A DNA stretch of 64,000 bases, from assembly GCF_900176355.1 (NCBI RefSeq), contig NZ_FWXI01000007.1:1-64000 (forward strand), in the 5' to 3' direction. Position numbers and translations under genes: made by a program. The notes beneath the pieces are model-generated. The model did no database searches. It was not told the DNA's origin and worked only from the letters and a program-made list of their open reading frames with translations. Below are positions 17,094 to 25,819 of the stretch, one piece after another (the stretch's first letter is position 1; each line of letters opens with the position of its first letter). The DNA comes from Sporomusa malonica. Its GTDB lineage: Bacteria > Bacillota > Negativicutes > Sporomusales > Sporomusaceae.

Positions 17094-18503
17094 TTGAAAG
17101 CAAATACGCTACACCTGGAAAAAGAAAATCTTAAAAAAGATCTCAAAGACAGGCATATACAATTGATTGCTATCGGTGGTGTTATTGGTGTTGCTTTATT
17201 TATGGGCTCTGCGCAGGCAAGTAAGATGGCAGGTCCAGCTCTTACGTTGGCGTACGCCATCGGCGGTGTTGTCATGTATTTCGTATTGCGGGCCCTTGGT
17301 GAAGTTGCTGTAGAAAACCCGGTAGCATCATCGTTTGCCGGTTATGCCAGAGTTTTCTGCGGACCGTTAGTCTCGTTTATAACTGGGTGGAATTATTGGT
17401 ATCAATGGGTTGTTTTGGCTATGTGCGAAATTTCAGCCGTAAGTATGTACATGAAATATTGGGCGCCAGACCTGGCGCAGTGGATACCGGCACTCATCTG
17501 TCTGGGTGTTATTATGGCTGTTAACCTGATTGCAGTCAAATATTATGGGGAAGTTGAATTCTGGTTTGCTTTAATCAAGGTTGTTACTATTGTCGCTATG
17601 CTGGTAGTTGGTTTTGCAATGATTCTTTTTGGGTTTGGTAACGGTGGGGTGGCAATTGGTTTTTCTAATCTATGGACTCATGGTGGTTTTATGCCTTTTG
17701 GCTGGACCGGTGTTGCTATGGCCTTGGTTATGGTCGTGTTTGCTTATTCCGGCGTGGAGCTTATTGGGATCACAGCCGGCGAAGCGGCTGATCCTGAGCG
17801 CTCGCTCAAATCGGCCATTGATAAAGTGTTCTGGCGGGTGCTGATTTTCTATGTTGGATCCATGGTGGCTATCTTATCGATATTCCCCTATGAAACCCTG
17901 CCGAAAGGTGTTAGCCCCTTTGTAATGATCTTTGAAAAGGCAGGCATTCCTTATTCGGCTTCGATTATCAACCTGGTCATTCTGTCTTCGGCAGCCTCTT
18001 GCCTGAATAGCTGCATCTATGTTTGCGGACGGATGCTTTATGGTCTGGCACTACGCAATGAGGCTCCTGCTTTTCTCGGTAAGCTTTCTGCCAGCCAGGT
18101 TCCTGCTAACGGTATTCTGTTTTCCGGTGCGTTTTGTTTGATTGGCGTTTATTTAAACTATATCTCGCCTGACAACGTTTTTTATTACATGTCAGCCATC
18201 ACGACAACCGGTTGTATGTGGACCTGGTCGTTAATTATGTATATTCAGTACAAGTGGCGGAAAAGCCTGACCAGTGAGCAAATTGCCAATCTGAAATATC
18301 CTATGCCGTGTTATCCATATGCTAATTATGTGGTTGGGGCATTTATGCTTGCGGTGACGCTCGGAATGGGGTATGACCATGATAATCTGGTAGCATTATA
18401 TGTTGCCCCTGTCTGGTATGCTGTTCTGTATATCCTTTACCGGTTATTCAGAATCGGTGACGCACAACAAAGAGCGGATTTGAGTATCCGTACTGAATGG
18501 TAA
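17094..18503 (+). CDS. APC-family amino acid (GABA-type) permease
   Basis: 469 residues with about 12 membrane segments and the APC signature near the N-terminus (RHIQLIAIGGVIGVALFMGS) plus ELIGITAGEAADPERSLKSAI. Similar to GABA and aromatic/proline permeases (GabP/AroP branch), it would take up an amino acid with a proton. The start is TTG at 17094 after GAGGAGGCG; there is no ATG nearby. It completes the amine catabolism set with the aldehyde dehydrogenase, PucR regulator and aminotransferase. Confidence 0.85.
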   Translation: MKANTLHLEKENLKKDLKDRHIQLIAIGGVIGVALFMGSAQASKMAGPALTLAYAIGGVVMYFVLRALGEVAVENPVASSFAGYARVFCGPLVSFITGWNYWYQWVVLAMCEISAVSMYMKYWAPDLAQWIPALICLGVIMAVNLIAVKYYGEVEFWFALIKVVTIVAMLVVGFAMILFGFGNGGVAIGFSNLWTHGGFMPFGWTGVAMALVMVVFAYSGVELIGITAGEAADPERSLKSAIDKVFWRVLIFYVGSMVAILSIFPYETLPKGVSPFVMIFEKAGIPYSASIINLVILSSAASCLNSCIYVCGRMLYGLALRNEAPAFLGKLSASQVPANGILFSGAFCLIGVYLNYISPDNVFYYMSAITTTGCMWTWSLIMYIQYKWRKSLTSEQIANLKYPMPCYPYANYVVGAFMLAVTLGMGYDHDNLVALYVAPVWYAVLYILYRLFRIGDAQQRADLSIRTEW

Positions 18504-18523
18504 ATAATCCAGTAACAATGAAC

Positions 18524-18566
18524 CAAAGCCTCAACCCTTGCGCAGTGCAGGCGTTGGGGCTCTTTG
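18524..18566 (+). terminator. Hairpin terminator after the permease gene
   Basis: CAAAGCCTCAAC pairs with GTTGGGGCTCTTTG, 20 bases after the permease stop. A second, stronger terminator follows at 18601. Confidence 0.6.
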
Positions 18567-18600
18567 TTCGGAAGTGGAGGCCTGCAACAGAGTCTTACCA

Positions 18601-18644
18601 AATCTTGCAACACCTTGAAATGAGGTGCTTGCAGGATTTTTTTT
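18601..18644 (+). terminator. Intrinsic terminator upstream of the LytS-type kinase
   Basis: AATCTTGCAACACCTT pairs with GAGGTGCTTGCAGGATT, followed by eight T. It isolates the kinase operon from the permease gene. Confidence 0.85.
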
Positions 18645-18689
18645 AATTTTAAAGAAGTCTATTCTTTATTTTATGTATGGAGGAATCCT

Positions 18690-20408
18690 GTGGATTTTTT
18701 GAACTTGGACATTGTTTTAAACTTGTTGGGGGACATGGCATTAATAGCGCTGGTTGCCTATTTACTTGGCCGAAGCAGGTTTATTGCCAGCTGTGTAAAC
18801 CTGCCAATGAATATAAGGCATTGGTTTGTTTTAACCGTTATTTTTTCCATACTATCCATCCTGGGGACCTATAACGGAATTCCGATTGAGGGTGCCTGGG
18901 CTAATACGCGGCTCATCGGTACTCTGATGAGTGGCATTATGGGAGGCCCGATAGTTGGGTTCAGTGTTGGCTTGATAAGCGGCTTCCACCGGTATCTGCT
19001 TGGCGGCTTTACCGCCGAGACCTGCGGCGTCGCCACAGCGTTGGGGGGGCTATTTGCGGGAATAATGCGCCAGAAGATCGGGCTCAACAATATGACTTGG
19101 AAAACAGCCGGGGCCATTGCGCTGGTGGCAGAATTAATTCAGAAAGTAATGGTGTTGGTTTTTGCCAAACCTTTTGAAGCCGCCTGGGCGATGGAGAAGA
19201 TAATCGCTATACCGACAACTCTTGTTTCAGTCCTGGGAACAGTCGCTTTTATGCTTATTATTAAGGATATTCAGAGCCAGCAGGAAGCTCATGCCGCGAA
19301 AGCCGCCGAGCTGTCGCTGCGGACTGCCAGTAAAACGCTGCCTTACCTTCGCCATGGTTTAAACAGCCGGTCGGCAACCGAAACGGCAAACATTATTTAC
19401 GAACTTACAAAAGTAGATGCTGTTTCCATTACTGACCGGGAAAAGATATTGGCTTATATCGGTAAGGGGTCAGATCATCACCGTGCAGGTGAGCCTATAC
19501 TTACGCAATCTACCAAACGTGCGGTCGCGGAGGGGACACTCGCTGTTATTCACACCCACGAAGAGCGTGGCTGTCCTGTTCCGGATTGTCCCTTGCATTC
19601 AGGAGTTGTAGCTCCGCTTATTGCCCAGGGGGTTGTAGTTGGTACCATTAAATTATCGCGGATGCAAGCGGGCGGAGTAAACGAGATGGATATTCAGCTT
19701 GCCCGGGGTATTGCCGAGTTGTTGTCGGTTCAGATTGAACTGGCAGAGATTGATGCTCAGAAAAAGATGCGGGAAAAGGCCGAATTGAAAGCACTAAGAG
19801 CGCAAATCAATCCTCATTTTTTATTTAATACGATTACTATCATTATGTCGCTTTGCCGTACCAGTCCGGAAACGGCACGAAATTTGCTTGAGCATTTGGC
19901 GATAATCATGAAATACAGTTTTGCCAAGCATGACGATTTTGTAACAATTGAAGAGGAATTAGAAAAAGTACAATCCTATCTGGAAATTGCCAAATCACGT
20001 TTCGGGTCACGTCTTGCGGTAACATTTGATATCGAAGCAGCTGTTTTGAAAACGCGTATTCCTGTTTTGTCTGTGCAGCCTCTGGTGGAAAATGCTATTC
20101 AGCATGGTCTTTTTCCCAAGCTTTCAGCAGGTCAGCTTGTAATTAAAGCCTGCCGGGAGGAGGATTTCGTCCAAATATCTGTCTTTGATAATGGTGTTGG
20201 CATAGAACCGGCAATAATCCGACAGCTATTTTCCGCCGATACGGAAGGGATCGGTGTGCAAAACGTACATCAACGTCTGAAAGGGATATACGGTGATGCG
20301 TATGGCCTGCGTCTTGAAAGCCAGCCAGGCAGCGGTACGTGGGCAATCATTAGAATACCTTATACAAGAGAGGTGGAAGTCTATGAAAATGAAAGCCATT
20401 GTAGTTGA
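18690..20408 (+). CDS. LytS-family sensor histidine kinase (5TMR-GAF-His_kinase)
   Basis: 572 residues. The N-terminal 5TM_5TMR_LYT membrane sensor domain (about 1-195, GGPIVGFSVGLISGFHRYLLGG) is followed by a GAF-like domain (about 210-350). The His_kinase box is QINPHFLFNTI with His376, and the HATPase has NAIQHGL and DNGVGI. The start is GTG at 18690 with GGAGG 6 bases upstream. It overlaps the next regulator gene by 26 bases. The adjacent DASS carrier suggests a dicarboxylate or similar carbon-source response, as in YehU/BtsS- or LytS-like systems; that is inferred. Confidence 0.9.
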   Translation: MDFLNLDIVLNLLGDMALIALVAYLLGRSRFIASCVNLPMNIRHWFVLTVIFSILSILGTYNGIPIEGAWANTRLIGTLMSGIMGGPIVGFSVGLISGFHRYLLGGFTAETCGVATALGGLFAGIMRQKIGLNNMTWKTAGAIALVAELIQKVMVLVFAKPFEAAWAMEKIIAIPTTLVSVLGTVAFMLIIKDIQSQQEAHAAKAAELSLRTASKTLPYLRHGLNSRSATETANIIYELTKVDAVSITDREKILAYIGKGSDHHRAGEPILTQSTKRAVAEGTLAVIHTHEERGCPVPDCPLHSGVVAPLIAQGVVVGTIKLSRMQAGGVNEMDIQLARGIAELLSVQIELAEIDAQKKMREKAELKALRAQINPHFLFNTITIIMSLCRTSPETARNLLEHLAIIMKYSFAKHDDFVTIEEELEKVQSYLEIAKSRFGSRLAVTFDIEAAVLKTRIPVLSVQPLVENAIQHGLFPKLSAGQLVIKACREEDFVQISVFDNGVGIEPAIIRQLFSADTEGIGVQNVHQRLKGIYGDAYGLRLESQPGSGTWAIIRIPYTREVEVYENESHCS

Positions 20409-21111
20409 TGATGAAGCACTGATCTGTGATGAAATCGAATATCTCTTGAAAAAGGAAGCAGACATCGACGTTGTTGCGAAATTTTCAAACGCGTTTGATG
20501 CGTTGGCTCATATTAGTCAAACAACATGTGATTTGGTTTTTCTGGATATCAAGATGCCGGGGATATCCGGACTGGAGTTAGCGCAAAAGTTAACCCAATT
20601 GCACCGGCCGCCGCTGTTAGTCTTTATCACAGCGTTTCCGGAACATGCGCTGGAGGCATTTGGAACCTCGGCAGTAGGCTATATTACAAAACCCATTACC
20701 CAAAGCAGCCTGGCCAAAGTGCTGGAAAAAATCCGGTCCATAGTTCAGAGGACAATTTTGCCGGAAAAACCTTGTACTGCAAAGATTTGTATTCTTAGGA
20801 ACGGTAAAATTATTCCGCTGGATAAACAGGAAATTGTTTTTATCTATGTTCAAAATAAAGATGTTTTCATTCGCACGAAAGACGGAGAATATGTTGCTAC
20901 TCTGGCCATGCAGGAAATAGAAAAAATATTAGCTGAACCGAATTTTTACAGGGTGCATCGTCAATATTTGGTTAACTTGAATAAGGTTCTGGAAATAATC
21001 CCGTGGTTTCATGGCTCCTACCAGCTCCGCATGGATGATTTCAAAGCAGAGGAAGTACCGGTCAGCCGGAATAAAGTCAAGGAATTAAAAACGCTGATGG
21101 GCTTGCGATAA
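20383..21111 (+). CDS. LytTR-family response regulator
   Basis: 242 residues: receiver with phosphoacceptor Asp55 (LVFLDIKMPGI), TAFP and KPIT motifs, then a LytTR DNA-binding domain (about 130-240, FYRVHRQYLVNLNKV, VPVSRNKVKELK). The start is the ATG at 20383 (MKMKAIVVDDE), preceded by GAGAGGTGG and overlapping the kinase stop, so the pair is translationally coupled. LytTR proteins bind direct repeats upstream of transporter genes; the DASS carrier at 21180-22646 is the nearest candidate target. Confidence 0.9.
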   Translation: MKMKAIVVDDEALICDEIEYLLKKEADIDVVAKFSNAFDALAHISQTTCDLVFLDIKMPGISGLELAQKLTQLHRPPLLVFITAFPEHALEAFGTSAVGYITKPITQSSLAKVLEKIRSIVQRTILPEKPCTAKICILRNGKIIPLDKQEIVFIYVQNKDVFIRTKDGEYVATLAMQEIEKILAEPNFYRVHRQYLVNLNKVLEIIPWFHGSYQLRMDDFKAEEVPVSRNKVKELKTLMGLR

Positions 21112-21121
21112 GAGGATAAAG

Positions 21122-21160
21122 AAAAATCTGCCGATAAACTTGTATCGGCAGATTTTCTTT
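21122..21160. terminator. Bidirectional terminator
   Basis: AAAAATCTGCCGATA pairs with TATCGGCAGATTTT across a 6-nt loop, with T-runs on both strands. It lies between the convergent LytTR and DASS genes. Confidence 0.85.
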
Positions 21161-21179
21161 AGATATCCGGTTATATTAG

Positions 21180-22646
21180 CTAGACTAAACCGAGCCACTT
21201 CCAATAAGTTGCCCCCATCAACAGAATCAGGAGATAGGCAATGATGGTTAAAGGAATACCGGTTTTGATAAAATCCTTTACTTCAAAGGTTTCGGTTCCA
21301 TACGCGATCATATTTTGTGGTGCGTTTACCGGTAAAATGAAGCCAAAGCTGACAACATACTGAAGAATCATGGTCAGTCCGACGATATTGATGCCTGGTG
21401 TTTTGACGCTTTGGAGGATGGAGATAACGATAGGAATCATGGCGGCAGCTAAAGCGGTAGCGCTGGCAAAGCCAAGATGGACAATAATCAGGAAGGCGGC
21501 CAAAACTGCCAGAATTGTTAAAGCAGGCATGGCTTGCAGACCAATAGTGCTCACGATAATCTTGGCCAGCCAGGCGGCGGCTTTAGTGGACAGTAAGGCA
21601 GATCCAAGGCTTATACCCACACCAAACAAGATAATGGTACCCCAGTTAATCTTAGGCTGAGCGTCCTTCCAGTTCATGACGCCAATCCCGGGCAGCAGCA
21701 TGAGGGCAATGGCAACAATGGTCGTTGTTGAGGTATCAAAGTTATGCAGAATTTTCTCAGTCGCCCACAGGAACAGGAGGGTACAGGACATGCACAGCAA
21801 TTTTTTCTCGGCGGTTGACATAGGTCCCATTTCTGTAAGCAGGCGTTTTACCGTCTCGCTGCCGCCGGCAATTTCATTGGTTTCCGGTGGCATAAGTTTC
21901 ATGAGGACATAATAGAGGATTACCGACATAATTGCCGAGAAGGGAGCGGCGGCAATAAACCAGTCAATCCAGGAAATATCAACTCCTAACTGGGATTTTA
22001 TAAAGCCAACGGCGATCATGTTTTGTGCGGCCGCTGTTTTAATGCCCACATTCCAGAGGCTGTCGGCTTGCGCTGTTGCGATCATCATTACTGCTGCAAA
22101 GCTGCTTTTTTTGTTAACACCGAAGGCGGATATGATGCCCATAACGATGGGAACCATGCATGATACCCTTGCGGTAGTGCTGGGGACGAAGAAGCTGAGA
22201 ATAAAGCCGACAATAATAACTCCGATTAATACGCGATTGGTTTTGGCGCCAATCTTGGATAGTACAAATAAGGCAATTCGTTTATCAAGCCCGGTTTGGG
22301 TCATGGCCACAGCCAGGAATAAAGCACCTGCGACCAGGGCAAACGCCGTGTTGCTAAAACCACCTAGCGCCATAGTGAGCGCCTTGCTTGTCCCTAAGAT
22401 AACTTTCGGGTTGGCTACATCCGGCGCTGTGCCAAGCAGAACTGACATTAAACCCATAATGACAGCGGCGCTTACCGGGTAGGAAATTGAGTCCGACATC
22501 CAGACAATAACGGAAAACAATAAAATTCCGAGCATTCTGTGACCTGCAGTTGGTAACCCTTCCGGTGTCGGCAGGGCCAGAATGCCTAGCAAAACCAGGA
22601 ATCCAAGCACTAAGCCATAGCGTTTAAAAAAAGACTCGTTTTGCAC
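21180..22646 (-). CDS. DASS/SLC13-family anion (dicarboxylate-type) transporter
   Basis: 488 residues with about 11-13 membrane segments. SLC13 features include SFFVPSTTARVSCMVPIV and the C-terminal FGFILPVNAPQNMIAYGT, which correspond to the two Na+/anion SNT-like motifs. Members import C4 dicarboxylates, tartrate, citrate or sulfate. Neighbours are a LytS/LytTR pair and a 2-oxoacid:ferredoxin oxidoreductase operon on the same strand upstream, which favours a di- or oxoacid substrate. GGAGATGG precedes the start. Confidence 0.87.
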   Translation of the reverse strand: MQNESFFKRYGLVLGFLVLLGILALPTPEGLPTAGHRMLGILLFSVIVWMSDSISYPVSAAVIMGLMSVLLGTAPDVANPKVILGTSKALTMALGGFSNTAFALVAGALFLAVAMTQTGLDKRIALFVLSKIGAKTNRVLIGVIIVGFILSFFVPSTTARVSCMVPIVMGIISAFGVNKKSSFAAVMMIATAQADSLWNVGIKTAAAQNMIAVGFIKSQLGVDISWIDWFIAAAPFSAIMSVILYYVLMKLMPPETNEIAGGSETVKRLLTEMGPMSTAEKKLLCMSCTLLFLWATEKILHNFDTSTTTIVAIALMLLPGIGVMNWKDAQPKINWGTIILFGVGISLGSALLSTKAAAWLAKIIVSTIGLQAMPALTILAVLAAFLIIVHLGFASATALAAAMIPIVISILQSVKTPGINIVGLTMILQYVVSFGFILPVNAPQNMIAYGTETFEVKDFIKTGIPLTIIAYLLILLMGATYWKWLGLV

Positions 22647-22873
22647 TGTTCCATCTCCTTTTATATTTATGTTGTATTTTTACCACCTGCTTTAGCAATT
22701 CGCCGAACAGGTGTAGACTCGCTGGGTATTGCCTCTAAAGAATGAATAATCAGTCTTTTCGAGATAAAAAAGTAAACACATTTCTTCATTGATGTTAGCC
22801 GGAAATCAGTCCGGGTTAGTTCCCGGACTGTATATAATTCCGTTTCCATACAGGGTAATCCTCTTGGGAGGGT

Positions 22874-23403
22874 TTACTGTTCTGAAACTAAGGACATGCC
22901 CAATTCCAGTGCTTTTCTGTTTGCCTCTTCGGTTCCTTTGGGTACACGCGCCAGTACGGCTTCTTCCAGCGCACTGCGGCTAACAGCTTTGGTGAGTTCG
23001 GCAATAGCCCCCAGGGCAACTATATTTGCAAACAATTCGCGGCCCAATTGCTCTTTAGCCACTTGGGTAATCGGCACTGAGTAAACCTGTTTAAGGTTAT
23101 CAGGCACTTCCTTGACAAAGGTGCTGTCGACAACAACGATACTGCGGCTGTTAAGGTCTGAGCAATATTTAATAAGTGCTTCCTGGGTCATAGCCAGCAA
23201 AAAATCAGGGCTTAACACTTTGGGATAACGAATAACCTTATCGCTGATAATGACTTCAGATTTGCTGGAACCGCCTCTTGCCTCCGGTCCATAGGACTGG
23301 GACTGAATGGCTTCCTTGCCATCTCTGATCGCCGCTTCTGCCAGGATAATACGGCTAATATTAAGCCTTGTCCGCCGGAACCGCTTAATCGAAACTGCAA
23401 CAT
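22874..23403 (-). pseudogene. korC: 2-oxoacid:ferredoxin oxidoreductase gamma subunit, one-base frameshift
   Basis: The minus-strand frame starts MLQFRLSGSGGQGLILA, typical of the gamma (KorC/PorC-type) subunit, then leaves frame at about 23351. Continuing in the next frame gives IILAEAAIRDGKEAIQSQSY and then GPEARGGSSKSEVIISD, joining directly to the downstream part PDFLLAMTQEALIKY. A single missing base in the codon after GCC explains it. Total length after repair (~177 residues) is normal. Because everything else is conserved, a recent mutation or a sequencing error are equally plausible. It is the last gene of the korDABC operon. Confidence 0.85.
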
Positions 23404-23405
23404 GA

Positions 23406-24224
23406 TTATTCCCTGCCCCCCATCGCCTGTTTGATTACCTTCTGATATTCGGTTACATATTCAGGTGCTTCTGCCTGATGCAATACACCGATAGTAAACT
23501 TATCAGCCAACTGTTCGGGAGTCAGTTTGGACACAGCGTCGATCATAATGGCATGATCCCGCTGCCATCTGATCATGTTTGCCGGGGAACCCATCTTGTT
23601 CTGGCGCCCGAAGGAAATCGGGCAGGCGGTAATTGCTTCAATAAGCGAAAAGCCTTTATGAGCAAGACCTTTGGCAATTACGTCTGCAAGCAGTGTGGCG
23701 TGGAAAGTGGTTGCCCGGGCGATGAAGGTTGCGCCGGCGCCTCTGGCAAGCTCGCACAAATCAAACGGTCTATCGGTATTGCCATAAGGAGCCGTAGTAG
23801 CTTTGCCCATATGCGGGGTTAAAGGTGAAAACTGACCGCCAGTCATGCCATAGATGTTGTTGTTGAACACAACAACTGTTATGTCCAGGTTACGGCGGGC
23901 TGCATGGATGAAGTGGTTGCCGCCAATCGCGGTAGCATCCCCGTCTCCGGTCAGCACAATTACGTGATGATCCTGTTTTACCAGCTTTACGCCGGTAGCG
24001 AAAGGAATGGCGCGCCCGTGCGCTGTATGCAGGGTATCAAAGTTAAGGTAGCCGGAGGCGCGGGAAGAACAGCCAATGCCGGATACAATAGAGGTTTTAT
24101 CCTGGTCTAAGCCTAGTTTATCAATGGCCTTGACTACCGCTGCGGTTACAATCCCATTGCCGCAGCCTGGACACCAGATATGCGGAAGTTTAGGCCGGAA
24201 ATATTTTTCAATTAGTTTTTCCAT
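23406..24224 (-). CDS. korB: 2-oxoacid:ferredoxin oxidoreductase, beta (TPP) subunit
   Basis: 272 residues. IWCPGCGNGIV is the family N-terminal Cys motif, SGIGCSSRASGYLNFDTLHTAHGR and LTGDGDATAIGGNHFIHAARRN hold the thiamine-diphosphate Mg site (GDGD to N). With the alpha subunit it oxidatively decarboxylates a 2-oxoacid, most like 2-oxoglutarate, to the acyl-CoA with reduction of ferredoxin. It lies 18 bases after korA and directly before korC. Confidence 0.92.
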   Translation of the reverse strand: MEKLIEKYFRPKLPHIWCPGCGNGIVTAAVVKAIDKLGLDQDKTSIVSGIGCSSRASGYLNFDTLHTAHGRAIPFATGVKLVKQDHHVIVLTGDGDATAIGGNHFIHAARRNLDITVVVFNNNIYGMTGGQFSPLTPHMGKATTAPYGNTDRPFDLCELARGAGATFIARATTFHATLLADVIAKGLAHKGFSLIEAITACPISFGRQNKMGSPANMIRWQRDHAIMIDAVSKLTPEQLADKFTIGVLHQAEAPEYVTEYQKVIKQAMGGRE

Positions 24225-24242
24225 TACGATGTTCCCTCCTTA

Positions 24243-25373
24243 TTATCGGGCTGCTTTAATAGCTGCCAGAAGTTCGTCGGGAGTAATGGGTTCATTGTTC
24301 CATTTTGCCAACGAAACGACATTGGTTTTAGCGCAAACTATCTGGCGAACTTCTCCTACATATTGTCCATAATTCATTTCTGCCACGATAATGGTTTTTA
24401 CTTTTTGGGCTATAGTGCTGATTTGCTTCTCAGCCATTGGCCAGATGGTGATTGGCCGGAATAGGCCTGCTTTTATTCCCTGTTCGCGGGCGCTTTCAAC
24501 CGCTGCGTATGCGCTGCGTGCAGTACCGCCGAAAGCAATAACTGCAACTTCCGCATCTTCCAGCTGGAAATCTTCGTATTTTACGATATCATCCACATGA
24601 TTCTTTATTTTGGTATGTAACCGGTCAATCACTTCGTGGGTAACTTCATTGCTGCCGGTAGGAAAGCCAGTATAATCATGAATTAGGCCGGTGGTGTGGA
24701 ACCGGTAGCCTTCGCCGAAAGCAGGCATGGGTGGTACGCCATCTGCATCAGGTTTGAAGGGCAGGAACTCACCAGGTGGTAGGGTTGGCTTTTTCCGGCC
24801 GATGACGGTTACTGTATCCATATCCGGCATAACGAACTTTTCCCGCATATGCCCAACAATTTCGTCAAGCAGCAGTACTACCGGCGTACGGTATTTTTCG
24901 GCAAGGTTAAAGGCCTCTACCGTTACATGAAAACATTCCGGGACACTTGACGGGCTAAGCGCAATCACACCTCTGTCGCCATGTGAGCCCCAGCGGGCTT
25001 GCATGATGTCGCCCTGTGCCGGGGAAGTGGGTTGTCCAGTACTGGGGCCGGTACGTTGTACATTTACAATAACACAAGGCACTTCAGCCATTGACGCATA
25101 GCCGATTAACTCCTGTTTTAATGAAAAACCGGGGCCGCTTGTCGCGGTCAGCGATTTCGCCCCTGCCAGAGAACCACCGATAATCGCAGCCATACTGGCA
25201 ATTTCGTCTTCCAGTTGGATAAACGTCCCTCCGACTTGCGGGAGTCTTTTGGCCAGTGTTTCTGCTACTTCTGTCGAAGGAGTAATAGGATAGCCGGCAA
25301 AGAACCGGGCTCCTGCCGCCAGTGCGCCTTCGGCACAAGCATTGTTGCCTTGCATTAGTATTGCTTTTGCCAT
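24243..25373 (-). CDS. korA: 2-oxoacid:ferredoxin oxidoreductase, alpha subunit
   Basis: 376 residues. It starts with the pyrimidine-binding domain (GNNACAEGALAAGARFFAGY, PITPSTEVAE, LEDEIASMAAIIGGSLAG, TSGPGFSLKQE) and ends with the transketolase C-terminal-like domain (about 260-376). The order and motifs match KorA of 2-oxoglutarate/2-oxoacid:ferredoxin oxidoreductases. The gene is second in korD-korA-korB-korC. Substrate preference (2-oxoglutarate versus branched-chain) is not resolved from sequence alone. Confidence 0.92.
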   Translation of the reverse strand: MAKAILMQGNNACAEGALAAGARFFAGYPITPSTEVAETLAKRLPQVGGTFIQLEDEIASMAAIIGGSLAGAKSLTATSGPGFSLKQELIGYASMAEVPCVIVNVQRTGPSTGQPTSPAQGDIMQARWGSHGDRGVIALSPSSVPECFHVTVEAFNLAEKYRTPVVLLLDEIVGHMREKFVMPDMDTVTVIGRKKPTLPPGEFLPFKPDADGVPPMPAFGEGYRFHTTGLIHDYTGFPTGSNEVTHEVIDRLHTKIKNHVDDIVKYEDFQLEDAEVAVIAFGGTARSAYAAVESAREQGIKAGLFRPITIWPMAEKQISTIAQKVKTIIVAEMNYGQYVGEVRQIVCAKTNVVSLAKWNNEPITPDELLAAIKAAR

Positions 25374-25386
25374 AATTCTATTCCTC

Positions 25387-25575
25387 CTACTTGTTTTTGG
25401 TTACGAAGATCGCATAGTCCGGACAGCGCAGTTCACACTGACCACATGCAATACAGTCCGTTTCGCGGGCGACGTTGATTTTACCCATTTCATCGAGTTC
25501 AAGGACTTTCTTTGGGCAAAACTCTATGCAAATGCCACAGCCTTTGCAGCGGGTTATCGTGGTTAATAAGGGCAT
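25387..25575 (-). CDS. korD: 2x[4Fe-4S] ferredoxin, delta subunit of 2-oxoacid oxidoreductase
   Basis: 62 residues carrying two C-x2-C-x2-C-x3-C clusters (CKGCGICIEFCPKKV and CIACGQCELRCPDYA). As the first gene of the kor operon it is the electron-transfer subunit that passes electrons from the TPP centre to soluble ferredoxin. An AGGAGGTGACAGG ribosome site precedes it. The 244-base divergent gap to 25820 contains the SARP-like promoter of the next operon. Confidence 0.93.
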   Translation of the reverse strand: MPLLTTITRCKGCGICIEFCPKKVLELDEMGKINVARETDCIACGQCELRCPDYAIFVTKNK

Positions 25576-25748
25576 ATCCTGTCACCTCCTGTCAATTCAC
25601 ATCATAAGGGCAGTAGTGCTAGTTCGCGATAAAATTTTACTCAATTGCGAAAATAAGCACTTTTCGTGTTATTTAGCTTACTGAGTTGCTATCACCCTGT
25701 CCAGCCTTAGTGAGGTGGAACATTACCGTCGGATGTTGGTGAAAGGCG

Positions 25749-25781
25749 TGTAACCGATCTGTAACTGGTCTTCTTTATGAT
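25749..25781 (+). promoter_or_regulatory. SARP-like promoter of the 25820 operon
   Basis: Direct heptamers TGTAACC (25749-25755) and TGTAACT (25760-25766), 11 bp apart start to start, then 9 bp to a -10 box TATGAT (25776-25781). There is no good -35 hexamer; the repeats occupy its place, as in SARP-activated promoters. The same layout is repeated at 31015-31047. Confidence 0.7.
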
Positions 25782-25819
25782 GAAAATGAAAAATTCAGAA
25801 AACGCACAAGGAGGCAATC

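Noticed and set aside
22667..22849. 60-codon minus-strand frame between the DASS and korC genes
   Set aside because: No ribosome site or recognisable product; the translation is unlike an ordinary protein. The 227-base gap holds nothing else clear.
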